DNA from: Lomentospora prolificans
Lineage: Eukaryota; Ascomycota; Sordariomycetes; Microascales; Microascaceae
Direction: 5' to 3'
Assembly: GCA_029532625.1 (NCBI GenBank)
Contig: JARFXM010000011.1
Coordinates: 2,170,001-2,234,000 of the forward strand
Length of the DNA: 64,000 bases
Part shown: positions 1-12,616 of the stretch, piece after piece
How the letters are laid out: every line of letters starts with the position of its first letter
Position numbering within the stretch: the first letter of the stretch is position 1
Made by a program: the position numbers and the translations under genes
Notes under the pieces: generated by a model
Seen by the model: only the letters and a program-made list of their open reading frames with translations
Told to the model about the DNA's origin: nothing
Database searches by the model: none

Positions 1-2534
1 AACTTTGGAACCTCGAGCGGCGTATCATGGAGCCCCAGCGACGATTATTAGAGCACACTGCTGCCATATTACAACTCACCCATAAAGGGTCGAGCAAGAA
101 GCAGCAGCAATCCAACATGCCTTTAATGAACGGGATGCCAGGTAGCCCTGAGAGCCTCTATACCTACTCGAATGGCCGCTCCAGCATCGATATGGACTTC
201 CAAAATCCGATAGAGATTCCTTTGAAATCTCCCATTCGGGAGCAGACGAACAAGCTCCGGGAAGAAGCCGACCGATTAAAGCAAGAAAACGATCAGCTTC
301 GAGCCCAGTCTGACGCCTACGGCCTTGAAGTCGAAGCCTTGCGTAGGGAGACCACGGAGAATGAGCGTGATATTGGCGATCTCGAACGAAAACTGGAATC
401 CCTGAACTCATCCCTGCGGGATGTTATTGTGAAGTTCAATCCCACCAAGAATTCGAACTTCCGCATACCACCTTCTGCCGGTGATTCGATGAGAGGCGCA
501 CGACCTGCTGCGGTCATTAGCGGTCAGCTCGATTTCCTTGCCGATACCATCTCCGCCATCAAGCAGGAACAAGAGGAGGGCCACTCTCGCTCGCGCTCGG
601 TCGACGATGAAGCCTCGGTTGCCGTGGCTATGGCTCAAGCCGAGGGTCGCCTCGACGCTCTCAACAGGCAAATCACTGATCTACTCCTCGGCGTTGGCGC
701 AACGCCTCCGCCCCCCCCTAACCCCGCTCAGCTTCAGGGTGGTGGCGAACTCGAACTTGACGACCGTATCAGCTACCTCCAATACTCGCTCCGCGTTGTT
801 GAGACCGAGTTAATGCAGGCCGTTGAGGGTGCTAACAATACTCGATCCGCTTCAGGAGGAGGCAATGCCGATTCTGAGCCTCTGCTTAGGGAGTTGTGGG
901 ATATCGTCCAGGATGGATTTGCCGAGCTTCGTCGTCAGCGAGAGGATCGCAAGAAGATACGGCAAGAAAAGGGTCTAGATGACGACGAGGACGAGATGTC
1001 TGTCGATGAGACATTTGACTTCAACGAAAACTTTTCTCCCACGGGCCTATCCATGCGTATTCGGTCGCTATCTTCTCAAATCTCCAAGTTGACGGAACAC
1101 AAGGTTGTGCTCAAGAGGCAGATTAAACAGCAGCGTGAGCTCAATAACAAGTCCAGCGGCGAGAAGGATATCGAATTGCAGAACAAGGATGCCGAGATTG
1201 AGAGGAGGATCCTCGACTTGCGTAGCAAGGAGGACGAACTCCAGGCCAAGATTGTCGAGCTAACCGCCACGGAGGCCGTCCTTGCCTCCAAGGACTCTGA
1301 ACTCCTCGAGCTCGACAAGAAGGTCTTTGATCTCGAAGAAAAGCTCAGTGACCTCAACATGGAGCTAAGTGAGGCTCGCTCCACAGGACCCAGCAGCGGC
1401 GTGAGTTCCGAGGAAGTCGAGGCTAAAGACCGACGTATTAAAGAGCTCGAGACCGAGCTCGTAGAAATGCAGCAGATTCTCGAAAAGTCCCGTGCCGACG
1501 CATCTCAGACTCAGGGTATGCTCGTGTCAGCGCTTCGTGACCTCGACACGGCCAACCGCAATGCCGAGACTCTCGAGTCGGAGAATCTCAAGGCGGCTCG
1601 CGGCGAGCTCGAGGAGAAGAGGGCCAAATTAGCGGCACTCGAAACAAGTAGCAAGGATCTCGAAAGCCGCCTGAACATGACGGAGGCGAGCCGCAGCGAG
1701 CTGCAGATGCGCATGGATGAGATTGACGGTAAGATCGAGACCCTCGAGGTCGAGCTCGCCGAGGCGCGCGCCGCGCAAAAGGCGTCCGAGATGGCGGCCG
1801 AGTTCAAACAAAAGGAGCTCGACAGCAAACAGCGCGAGATCAAGGAAAAGGACGATGTCCTCGACAGTCTCAACATGATGGTCGTCGAGCTCAAGACGGA
1901 GCTTACAATTGCGCAAGCTGAGCTTGAGGGTGCGTACGGCTCCCGCGCTGAGCGCGCCGCTGACGTTGCGGCGATCAAGAGCAACGACGAGATGCGCAAG
2001 CTTAACAACCAGATCGAGACCCTCAAGGGCGAGCTCGAGCAGACGCTCAAACAGCTCGAGGATATCACGCGCGAGACCATCAACGCCGAGCGTGAGAAGC
2101 TTGAGATCGAGGGCAAACTCGACGACGCGGTGGCAGCTCGTACGTCCCTCGAGGCGGAGATCCAGGAGCTCCGGGAGAGGCTTGACGGCGAGGTGCTCAG
2201 CTCCCGCGAGAAGATTAACAAGCTCCAGGAGGAGCTGGACACCCAGAGACTCAAGGCCGTGCCGACGGGCGAGGGCGGTGCGTCCAGGCCCGGTGCTGGT
2301 GCATCGATGCTGAGTGAACAGTTCAGGGCCACGATGAGGGAGGAGAGGAAGAAGTTCCAGGAAGACCTAAGGGTAAGGACATATTCTGTCACAAAAACGT
2401 TGACTAGAAGCACGGAATGCTAATAACTCGGCTTCATATAGGAAGAGCAATCTCGCCGCAGAAAGCTCGAGGAAGAGCTTACCCGCCTTCGAAAGGCCGC
2501 GGGACCTGGCAAGAGCCCGCTCAGCCCGAAATAA
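1..2534 (+). CDS. Coiled-coil protein with Uds1 (up-regulated during septation) domain, 5'-truncated
   Basis: Partial gene: the reading frame is open from base 3 and runs off the left edge, so the first ATG at 27 is probably internal. Coding segments are 1-2372 and 2442-2534. The 69 bp intron has GTAAGG, a GCTAATAAC branch region and ATATAG, and the last exon ends at TAA 2532-2534. The first visible residues (LERRIMEPQRRLLEHTAAIL) look like the end of the Uds1 domain of fungal septation-linked proteins. After a low-complexity stretch, about 500 residues are heptad-rich Glu/Leu/Lys coiled coil with many LEXEL/ELE repeats, and the tail is basic. Such proteins are thought to be structural or scaffold components at septa or the cytoskeleton; no enzymatic motif is visible. 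The family name is by recognition of the N-terminal motif, and the exact function is unknown. Confidence 0.82.
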
Positions 2535-2791
2535 CAGGGGCCGGTCAGTCCTGGGGCCGACGCTCTCCCCTCTTAATTTGATGGACCATTCCATCCTAAT
2601 CAAAGCGGAGAATCGAATCCTACGGCCTATATCAGCAAACATTTCACGATCATCACCATATAGACTCATGTTCTCTAGTTTCCTGCCCACTCCAGGATCG
2701 ACGTCGCTAGTTCACTGATCCGACTTGGTCATGCATTTCTCGCATAGCGCTTTTTTACCTGTTGAGTCCTGTCATTCCCTTTTTTAGCTGC

Positions 2792-2808
2792 TTTTTTTTT
2801 TTTTTTTT
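2792..2808. repeat. Poly(T) tract, 17 bp
   Basis: Uninterrupted run of T about 260 bp after the stop codon of the Uds1-type gene. It may lie in or just after its 3' UTR. Confidence 0.9.
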
Positions 2809-2978
2809 CAAAGTTCCATTTTCTGGATCTCTCTTATCTGTTCGGCCGGCATGATATAGACGGGTATTGCTATCACTGCATGATTTTCACACATTCTTGG
2901 CGGAGAACGGGGAAGAAATTCTCTTGGAGGGAGTCGACAGAGACGGACAGCGAGGAGAACTTGCGGGGAAAGAGAAAT

Positions 2979-3003
2979 GAGAGAGAGACAGAGAGAGAGA
3001 GAG

Positions 3004-3042
<39 letters not shown>
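2979..3042. repeat. Compound (GA)n-(CA)n-(GA)n microsatellite
   Basis: About 64 bp of alternating purine-rich dinucleotides: GA repeats, a short CA block at about 3003-3018, then about 12 further GA units. It is likely length-polymorphic and useful as a marker. Confidence 0.92.
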
Positions 3043-3631
3043 ACGAGAACCATGTACGTGTATCATGACAATTAGGAGAAAGGAATTCCCTGGAACACGG
3101 CGGATGGGCGGGGTTTTGAGGCTGTTCCGCTTTCGGATATGATGTGTATTTAACACAGCCGCTTTCGAGGCATTGGGAAATGTGTACGATGAGAGATAGC
3201 TTTGAAATCACTCGGTTTGCTTTCACGAGTCTTGATCTGCGTGCACTGTTGCATGTTTCTATTTGGGTATCTTGTTATTGGGTGCATATACGTAAATCCT
3301 CGCAAGGATGCGGCTGCTTGACCTTGCGCAGCCGACTCGAATCTAGGCCTTGTACCTTCTTTGTCAAGGAATGTCCTGTTCGTTCCCGTTTGCCTTGGCA
3401 ACCGCCGTCCGGCCGACCTTGGGGGGAAAAAAGCCCATGCCGCTCCCTAGGCACAGGCGACCGCTCTCTCTTATCGTAGTCGGCAGGCGAAACCAAAAGG
3501 GAGGCAAATTGACGAACATGGCCACGGAGAGGAGGCTATCCACAACCACCAACTGTGGCAAGAGCGCCCGTCGGCCATATGCCATCCTCACGACGCCCGT
3601 CCCCCCGGGCCTTTCTCACTTCCTTCCGCCT

Positions 3632-4243
3632 TCACCTCTTTCTCAGAACATCAGCCTCCGCCTCAGCATCATCATCCTGCTCCCCCAACGCCTCCTCCTC
3701 CACGGCCCTGGGGCCACCAACAGCACTCCCACCAGCCACACTCCCAGCCTTTGCGGCGGACTCCGCACCGTCGGGACCGCCGGCCGCGCCGGCGCCGGTG
3801 GACTTCTGGCCCTTGGACTCGGCGGCGGCGGCCTCCCTGACGATGTCTTCCTCGGACTCCTTGAAGATTTTGCGCGCGCTCTCAATCTCGTTCTTCTTCT
3901 CAAAGACTTCCTGGATCTTGCCGAGGAAGGACGGGTTGCGGCGGAAGGCGAAGGAGAAGTCTTCGGCTTTGATCTTTTGGCGGCCGGCGTGGTGGGCTAC
4001 GCGGTTGGCTTCGAAGGCGACACCTTGGATGAAGTCGGTCAGGATTTCGTCGCAGACCCGGATGGTTTCGGGCAGGGGTTGGCGGACGTCGCCGAAGCCG
4101 TAGAGGATTAAGCTTACTGGAAGGGAGGCGGGGGAGGGTCAGTTGGATGGAGGAAGAGATTTGGGGGCAAGGAGAGGCGTACGGTCGTTGGCGGCAAAGT
4201 TCATTTTACCGACATTTTTGCCGGCGCGCGCTCGAGGCTCCAT
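3632..4243 (-). CDS. taf13: TFIID subunit TAF13 (histone-fold)
   Basis: Two exons on the minus strand, 4243-4183 and 4116-3632, with a 66 bp intron (GTACGC...TTCCAG), give 181 aa. The N-terminus MEPRARAGKNVGKMNF followed by LILYGFGDV, then a helix-rich segment with QKIKAEDFSFAFR, is the histone-fold pattern of TAF13 (TFIID 18 kDa). In TFIID, TAF13 pairs with TAF11 and contacts TBP at core promoters. After the fold (to about residue 110) there is a Gly/Ala/Glu-rich tail ending in acidic residues and DVLRKR. This makes the protein longer than the roughly 120-170 aa I would expect for the family. An in-frame ATG lies upstream at 4360, but the start at 4243 matches the recognisable N-terminus. 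It diverges from kish across a 527 bp shared promoter. Confidence 0.92.
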
Positions 4244-4770
4244 GGTTGCGGTGGGTAGCAGGAATGCGGGAGAGAAGAGTGGACGACGGTTCGGCGATGA
4301 TGAGGTGGCAGTCAGGCAGGCTTGGTGGGCAAGTGTCCAGCACTCGAGGGCTCGATTCAAAGGCGTGTGCGTTTGGAGAAAAAAAGAGTGGCGGCGTCAA
4401 AAGTATTAGAAACGTTACAGTCTTCGCGATGGTCGTGAGATGGAGAACTGAATGAAGAAGCGGTAATCGAGGCTGGACCTGCGGAACTGGAAACGAAGCA
4501 ATCAGGTCCAGTTGCTTTGGACGACATGGAGGCTTGTGAAAATGAGGTCAAGTCGCCAGTGACGCGCCACTGGTCGTTAAGTGGTTCGCCTAAACCTCGG
4601 CAAGATAGCTCTAGCCAACGTAGCTCCTAAATTCGACAGCATCGATCGTATCGCTGTCCCTTGCATAGAGATTCAACGACCTTTAATACTCATTTACGGA
4701 GATTCTTGGACCTCTCGATACCCTCAATCTATAATAGGAAATTACGCTAGCGAACAAACGCGCGAGAATC
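4244..4770. promoter_or_regulatory. Divergent promoter region of taf13 and kish
   Basis: 527 bp between two start codons facing away from each other, with no supported ORF. Both 5' UTRs must lie here. No clear TATA element was recognised. Confidence 0.6.
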
Positions 4771-5210
4771 ATGGTACGTTCCGGGTCTCCCCCCTCCTTA
4801 GCCATCACGAGCACATCTGATGTTGACCTTGGAAAATCAGTCTGCTCTCTTCAACTTCCAGTCACTTCTTCTTGTCATCCTGCTCCTTATCTGCACGAGC
4901 TCCTACGCGCATGCAATGTTCCCCGCGATCATGGACCGGAACAAGGACGGGTACGTTGGAGCCCCGAAGCTTAGTCCTCGCAGGAGAGAAGCGGAGAGGC
5001 CTCCCGAAATTAGCAAGCTAACGTGCTCGTCACCACACAGATTCGGCGGCATCTTTTGGAAGTGTGCGAGGGTAGGAGAGCGGTTAAGCCCCTATATAAG
5101 TATATGCTGCGTCATCATGGCCGTACGTTCTCCCAGCCTGCCCCAATTCTCGATTCTACAGAAAGCATCTTGCTAACAAGCTAAACCAGGTCTCCATCCT
5201 CCTCAACTAA
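4771..5210 (+). CDS. Kish (TMEM167-type) small secretory-pathway membrane protein
   Basis: Four exons, 4771-4773, 4841-4950, 5041-5122 and 5190-5210, encode 71 aa. The first coding exon is only the ATG and is followed directly by GTACGT. The product reads MSALFNFQSLLLVILLLICT, then ..DRNKDGFGGIFWKCARVGERLSPYIS.. and ends AVSILLN, which is the highly conserved kish/TMEM167 protein. Residues 1 to about 26 are a signal-peptide-like hydrophobic segment and about 52-71 form a C-terminal membrane helix. The family is reported to act in constitutive secretion at the Golgi. The length equals the family norm. All three introns have GTACGT donors and CAG acceptors. The gene is too fragmented to appear as one ORF, so gene finders can miss it. 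Confidence 0.96.
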
Positions 5211-8200
5211 GCTTGAGCCGCGAATTCAAACCATCCTTCGAGCACGACGATGTTGTATACCATTTCCCTCCTGGACTGCAATGACTACGTGCGCTTGGCG
5301 ATGCTAGGATCAGGCTTTAGGCTTGCCCAACCAGATTCATCAATCTATAATCATGTGGAGTTACAGGCGTTTAGGGAACAAACGGCAGAGTAGAAGGGCG
5401 CAATTCTTATTGTACAGTGTGTTACGTCGGTTATCGACGGGTAATATCCATATCCTTGCACAAAAAATACACAGCGATTTCCCCAAAGCAACGGTCGCCC
5501 TCTCGTGGAATTACAGCTCCAAGACTCGCGATTCACAAGGTTTGCGTCTGAGTTATGGGGCGGCTTCACCCAACCTCAGATTCCCTATAATTATATGCGA
5601 CGCTATACGATTACAACGGGGCTCGGAATCCAGGAATCTCGTGGGCGAATGGTACTTGTAAACAGATGTCCGCCTCTCCCGCCTCACGTAAGAGCTGAGC
5701 TCCGGCTCCTCGATGAGCTACCAGCTTCATTACAGGAGCACATGCCACCTCGTCTCGGTGTAGGTGGGGTGGGGACGGCGACGGTGGTGCTTGCGTAGAA
5801 CCTAGGCGTCGCCCAAAACCCCAAGTGCGGTTTTCCAGCAACAAAGCATAACGCAACCTCGCTTCTCCAGGGCCCAGACCGATAACAGATGTCACTCGGT
5901 CGATCAAGCCCCAATTCCCCAGGAACACGGGCCCGAGTCAACACAATCAGGCGCTTGACACATCCGTACCCACCCCTGCCGAACTGACTTAGACCCCGAT
6001 GAAGAGAGGACCCCAGCTGCAAACCAAAACGGAAATGCCATCCCCTTGACTTCCCTCCGTAGCATGAGGAGAAAAGAAAGGAAGAGGGGGAGGGGCCAGC
6101 CTGAGGACAAGGGCGTCAGGTCAGACAAGGCGAGATGGTGCTGATGTGTTTCAGACATGGGAACGTCAATGACAAAGTGGTTACAGCCATTTCTCAGGAT
6201 CAGCTTCGTTTTCGAGACACCGGACTCACCACAAGGCCTGTCGTACAAAGACCAACCAGACTAGGCCGCTCCTAAAAACAGTACATTTCGCCTTTGTCTA
6301 CTCTTAAAGGGGAACTTCAGACTTCAGGCCGTTCCAACTTGGAGAGGTAGCGGATTCTGTAGCTGATCCGTAGCAAACAAGACCTGTAGGATTGTCTCGA
6401 AGACGCAGTACTTCGAGCAATAACTTTGGGGGCGGCGGCGGATTTTCACGGGCGCTTCGAGACATTCTGAATAGCCTTCTTTCTTCCCTAAATCGGCGCG
6501 AGGGACGAGACAGGTTCAGGTAAGAAAGACGTAGGCTTTACGAGAAACGGGATAGCATCCTTTCGCTTGTCATGGCGGACGGAATGCGAACGGATAAGAC
6601 AGCGGATTCGTTTGGTAAAGACATTGAAACTCTGTCTCACCGAAGAAACTCTGGACCGTCTCGCTCGTGGGGTTTGGGAGAGAGGAAAGAGAAGACGATA
6701 TTCGGCAAGCGCTTAGCTGTCGCCATTAGGCTCCTTATCTGTTAGCGTATCGGGTCTCGCTTGTAGCAACTGAGCGAGAAACAGGGACATAAGAAAATCT
6801 GGGGCAAGAGCGCAGAAAAGCGCGACCTTGTCATGTTCACAAGACCTATATAAGGCGAGCTAATGCATGCGTGTCTATGGGTATCAACGATGTGGAGAGT
6901 ACAGTAGGCCCGACGCCCACGCAAGGGAGGCTCCGTACTCGCGGAAAAAGCAAAGGGAAAAGAATAATCAAGCTTCTCGCCGCAGGAGGAATAAAAAACC
7001 TGTTCGCGGTGATTAGCCGTCAGGTGTAGACTGCTGATCCCAATTCTTAGGTTCGGCCAGATACACACTCCAGAGCTGCACGAGCGGCGAAATGGAGATG
7101 ACGGCTATCTGCGCAGAGGTTTTGGTGAGGGCGCTATAGTGAACCGATGCCATATTCGCAGCCGGGTTCAGATTACGATATGTATCGCGCTGGAGTCCCT
7201 TGGTTAATGGTGTCAACCGGTCAAATTTGAACGATTCACGCGCGACTGAATGGTCTCGTGTCCAGGCTGGCGAGCTTGACATCGCTGCAAGCTTCGAACA
7301 TAGCCCGCACACAAGATAAGTTATGAAAGAATATAGCTGGATACAATGCTAAGGACACAAACAACAGGATTTGCAATGCACAAAGAAACAGAGGATTAGG
7401 CGGGGATGACCCGTGATTAGGGATAGGAGTGGAACTAGGCGATGAGATGCCATCTTTCTTCTCCAGTACTATTTTGGCCCATGGGTGCTCAGAGCTTCCC
7501 CTAGCCGATCCTTTGGACTGGCGGAGAGGATAAAAACGTGGTGGTATCTCCCTCTTACCCTTGTCCCTTGTTCTTATGAGCACGTCGTACGCTCGACCTG
7601 CATCCGGTCGCATATCGCATATGCATTGGGGACGGGGCTACAGAGAGCAGCTGTGGAGTGTCTGGAATGTATGAGGCCTGTAAGATGCGTGATATAAAAA
7701 AAGCAACGCGAACATGCGGGTACCGGCGATGAAGAAGGGCAAAGAGACGGTAGGAGATGATGACCAGGCTTCACGTGTAGCGTTATCATGGATTCTTACA
7801 ATGCCGTTGCACAGGAAACCCCCAGGTTGGCCACTGTCCTCTTCCGGTCCTCTTCCGTTGTGAAGGAAGCGAGGGAGAAGACACAAAGGACAGAATTGTT
7901 AAGGTCGTCCTCGATGCACGTAAATCGGCACATGCCTCTGATAGTTTTGGTGCATGTGTCACTTCCGAATGCAATTCCGTCCACGGCACAAACGCCGACT
8001 TCCGTTTTGTTCTCTGGCCTCACGATTGGTTTATTTACTTATTATCCCCCCCCGGGGCCCCTCCCTTTGGCCGCCAAGCGTTCTGTCAAGCTCCACTATC
8101 TAGGAGCTCCCATCCTGATACAGGTTTGAACAGTGTCTGGGGAGAGGGAAAAGCTGCAGAAAAGCAAAGGAGCTCAAGCCGGCTAAAATAGTAAGGCGCA

Positions 8201-9468
8201 CCATTTCGTGATCGGCGGTGCACGCAATGGAGACAACAGCGGAGCAGGATGGCGTAAAAGAAGAAGTATGCCGGTGAAACGAAACGGCAGCGCCTTTCCC
8301 TAGAGTTTTGGGCCAGCTGGTCACTACCTACTCACCCCAGCTCATTGGCCAGGAGGAACATTTCCATAATCATCACATAAATGGTGCTGGCCAAAGGGTT
8401 GCTCCAGGGCTGACGCGGATATCTTCAGCAGGCCACCATCATCCGTTCCCTCGGGACAGGATTTGGGCTTTGAGGACGGCCACCAGTAGGCATTTTGCTT
8501 GAATAGACGAGATGCGATGCGCAAACACGCTTCACCTTTTGCGAGGCGGGCCTGCAGAGTACATGAATCCCGTTGATCCGTTCGCAACTGCAGTTCAGAT
8601 TGCCTCTGGCCGCTCCCGCGTTACAGCCGCCGGGCAAAGTGCGGAGGCGGGGGAAGGGGGGTGGGGGGCGGCTAGAAGGCTGAAGCATGAACATGATCAT
8701 CGGCTTCCTTATAAAGAGGGCGGCGAGGGGAGCATGGCGGATATCGCAAATCCACGAGCTGCGATTAGAGTGGGGGAGGGGATAAGATCGCTATTGCGAG
8801 CAATGAAGCTGAGACGGAGAGAGCCTCCTCCTTTCGGGACCTGCTCGGCCAATTCTCCATAGGCTTAAAGGGCCATGGATCGCACCACTGATGGCGGAGT
8901 GCGTAGCGGTTGGCGACATCCCTGCTTAAGTCCCGTTGGTCTGTGGTTCTTATTCAACGGCTATATCCAAGAGACAAACTGGACAGGGAGAATCACGTCT
9001 GACGAGCCTTCTGTGGGATGTGGCCATTTGGCGTGCTTGGCCGGGAATCGCTGGCGAGGAGGCATTGCGTGCTCGGTTGTTACGCCCGGGCAAAGGGGGC
9101 CAAAGGCACTTTTCGCCATGCTTCGATCCGGGCCACGCCTCTTGGGGCCCCGAATCCTGAATCAAAGCTTGCGGCCACCTCCTTTTTCGGAGTTTCCCTT
9201 CAGAATTTTAGCTAGGGGATGAGTGGTGCAATAATGTAGGTGTTCCGGCTCTGAGCATGCTAAAAAGGGTGTTTAGCGCTGATTAATGAAAAATGCACAT
9301 CCGAGCAAAAAGGCTAAACGGCCTGGAAAGCAAAGCAAGCAATCCATGTAAGTCGAGGTCGGCTTCGATGATGAGCATCTAGAAGACCTCTGGAAAAAAA
9401 AAGGAACGGAATCTGAGGCATATGCCAAAGCTCAACAGAGCTCGAGCTGATGCTTGTAACGCCCAATA

Positions 9469-9486
9469 GGGTATCCTAGGATACCC
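9469..9486. repeat. Perfect 18 bp palindrome
   Basis: GGGTATCCTAGGATACCC reads the same on both strands. It lies in non-coding DNA and is a candidate dimeric protein binding site or cruciform; its function is unknown. Confidence 0.9.
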
Positions 9487-12400
9487 CAACCTTTGAGCTG
9501 CTGGCTTTGCCAAGCCAAGCCCCTCCTGAGGCACGAAACTTTGCAACCATTACTTGCAGCTTCAGCATTGAAACCCCCAGCTTTAAAAATGCAGGCAGAT
9601 TTTGTCACATTGCTGAGATTCTCTGGATTCGGAACGGATGCCTGGTCGATCAATCTCAGCACACAGACTTAGCGCAGGTCCACCTTGCACCTCCAAGTAG
9701 CGTTTGGGCAAGCCTTTAAGACGGCGAATTTACTCTCATGGGCTTCCAACTCCGTTCCCATGTGCACTGCGCACAACCAACCCGGCTTGAGGAATGCCCG
9801 GTGAGATAGGCGCCTCCACAGTCATGCCCTGCTCGATGTGTGTGAGCTGGATGCCCGCGGATGTGACTATCTCTGGCCTAGGAGCCTCGGTCTGACCGCC
9901 TGACTGACTCATTTTCTGATCGAACATGGCCGTTTTCATACGTGCATTCTTTTGTTTATCGCTTGCAGTCCCAAATTGCACTCTGTAACTTGGCAAGTCT
10001 ACTCTTCTATCCCAACCGTGTGTTGTTGTAAATATCAGGCTCCAGTTCTAGCCAATCGTCGGTGGGCCTTCTCTCGACTCTTCCGGGGACGGGAAGGCGC
10101 CGTTTCTGTTGGGCGGTATTAGTGCTACCCGACTGACCGGCAACACCTTACAAGGAACAGCAAACACAATCCTGCCAGGCGATGCTGCTTTGCGCACACC
10201 CCTTTCGCCGCGGCAGCCACCGGATTCCTTGGGTATCGCCTCTGTGGTCCCTCTACAAAGTACCGGATAATATGTTTGGAGTCTCGACAGATATTCCCTC
10301 CATTTTTCGCATCTGCCAGAAGCTTAGAAGCGATAGGGCTGTGATGCCCGTGTCGGCAAACTGGCGAGCCTCAGCGCCTTTCCGTTGAAAAGCGCCTAGG
10401 CGGATCGTGGAGTTGCCGTAGTTCGGATCTCCTGAAGAAATAAAAAGAAAAGGAAGGGGGAAAAAGCAGGTTCTCGGCTTCTACTTCCACTTTGTCATGC
10501 ATCTAGGCGGGTAGCCTTGCACAGCAGCTCGCATCTAGTGTGGTGATATCGGGCAGCCGCAACCGCTCAGCTTCATTAGAACCAGCGGAAACCCTAGGCT
10601 TCCATTCGAAACTCATGGGGAGACAAGGCGTCACGAGATCGAAAGCTGCGCTTCTTAGGACGGGTGGGCGCGGGCGCAATTTCACTAGAACTTCTTCATC
10701 CGAGGCAGAATGCTTCCTTTCTTACAAATGAGAAGTAAAAAAAAAAATGACCGGTTTTCTCCATGGAAGTTGGTGTAAAAGCTGCGGTCGCTATGACTCA
10801 AATTGTGGCGGGCTGCGGCAAGAGAGGGATGAAAGTGCGAAAAAAGGATGGGTTAACCTCTGGGCTCCTTGCCGCCGAGCTGGCAACGCCCAGACGCTTG
10901 TTGCCCATTGAATGGTGGAGATGTCTGTGGAACGTTCAGTCGCGAACGAAGAATTGATTAGAATTTTCGATGCGAAGGCAATAGCCCATCACGGCTTGCC
11001 ACATACCTAGTTTGGGCATGTCGAGCTCACGCCTCCACTTTGGTTTTTTTTTTGTTGGTCCCTCTTTGCTAGCCCTGCCTACCGGCGCGATACTTCGGAG
11101 TCGGAAAGTGAGCGTCCACTAAAGGTCAGATATAGGGTTGATTTGTGGTACTAGCCAGGGCCAGTCCATCACTGTACTTGATGTAATTCATCATTACAAT
11201 CGATAAAGCCCGGGCGGGAGGCGGTTTGAACACCCTAAGGTCCCAACGTTTCTCTACATCAATCGTTGGTGGCAATACGCCGGTTCGTAACTACCAGTAG
11301 TTCTTTGGCCATTGAATTTCTTTGTGGCTCTCTCCATGTTCGTTCACTCGGTGTAAGTCGGGCAGGCGCAGGCTTGGAACCATGCAGAATAGCAAGTACA
11401 AGGAAAGACTTATCCACTTGAATGAAAATCGGCCGGCCGAAGAAGGGAATGAGCTGATGAGATCTTCCCCCACTTTCTTTCCAAAAATTAAACTCGGCAT
11501 TTGGTCGGAGTGCTGGCGGATAGTTGATGGGCAGGCCATCCCCTCTGGTGCCTTCTTTATCGTTCGTCGCTGGCTGATGAAATATTGTTGACGCCACGGC
11601 CTGAGCGTCTAGGGGAGCAAATCTGAACCGAGTACTAGGCAAGGCAAAGCGGTTTCATCGCGCAGTCTCACGTGGCTTCTTGTCCTCGGCCACGAGTAGC
11701 AGCAAGCGTGGCTGATACAACAAGATAATGGGTTCTGCAGAAACGGAAGCGGAATATCTCACAGCTGGCCAAAACAGTGGCCAGGGCGTGGCTTCTTAGA
11801 TGGTCAACTAACTCACTGAACTTGCATTGTACCTCGACTTGATACACGTCACTGCCCTTGCGCCGTAAAGCATGCCGTGTGCATATGCCCCTCGAGCGCT
11901 CCGACTCATATACGGTATGAAGTTATCGCGATAGGGAACTAGGGTACACGTTGGGTAACAAATACGGTCCGGAAAACTTGAGGAAGGAGGAAAGGAAACG
12001 CAGGCACCTGCGACCCTGAGAAGGAAGGTGCAAGTGTGATGAGGGAGGGCTCAAACACACCTCGTCTACGAAGGTACTCACATAATACATCGTCCAGCAC
12101 TCAAGCACTGACGTATCAGCCCTTGCACACTTTGACATCTGCCCCGCCACTCCGACGAGCTTGTGATGCAAATGGAGAAAAAGAAATGAAAGAAAAGAAA
12201 CCAAAGGGCACCCTCCATCACTACATTGCAATGCTGACTATGACGGTCTGACCGAACGCCCTTTTTGATCTGCTGAGCAAGGATATCCGTAACCAGGGAT
12301 AGCAGGGTCATGCTGAAGAATGCGCTCTCTCCGAAACGGAATGAAGCACCATGGCCGCATCCGGGCCCGAGAGGGGACTTGACCGAGGTACACAGCTGGC

Positions 12401-12578
12401 AGGGGATTGAGGATTGAAAGGATTGACGCCTCTAATAACAGCAGCAACCCCTGGCGCTAAGTAAGGGGACCTCTCTGCCTGGGGATCAAAACGATTGGCC
12501 CTTGTATTAAGAGCAGAAAGCATCCGTGTCCGCCCCGGACTGAAGAACGAGAACCCGTCTATTCCGATGTGTTATTTG

Positions 12579-12613
<35 letters not shown>
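12579..12613. repeat. Poly(A) tract, 35 bp
   Basis: Longest homopolymer in the window, within the gene-poor region. No retroelement ORF or target-site duplication was seen beside it, so it is not called a retroposon tail. Confidence 0.92.

Positions 12614-12616
<3 letters not shown>

Larger units (their letters stand above)
2535..3631. other. Convergent intergenic region between the Uds1-type gene and TAF13
   Basis: No gene is supported here. The stretch holds the 3' flanks of two convergent genes, a T17 tract (2792-2808) and a compound GA/CA microsatellite. The short ORFs across the microsatellite are low-complexity artefacts. Confidence 0.7.

Noticed and set aside
1511..2413. 300-codon Ser-rich ORF on the minus strand
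   Set aside because: Antisense shadow of the coiled-coil gene: repeated GAG/CTC codons on the sense strand keep the reverse frame open.
6572..6745. 57-codon plus-strand ORF starting MADGMRTDKT
   Set aside because: Looks protein-like, but it has no promoter block, splice signals or recognisable family. Kept only as a note.
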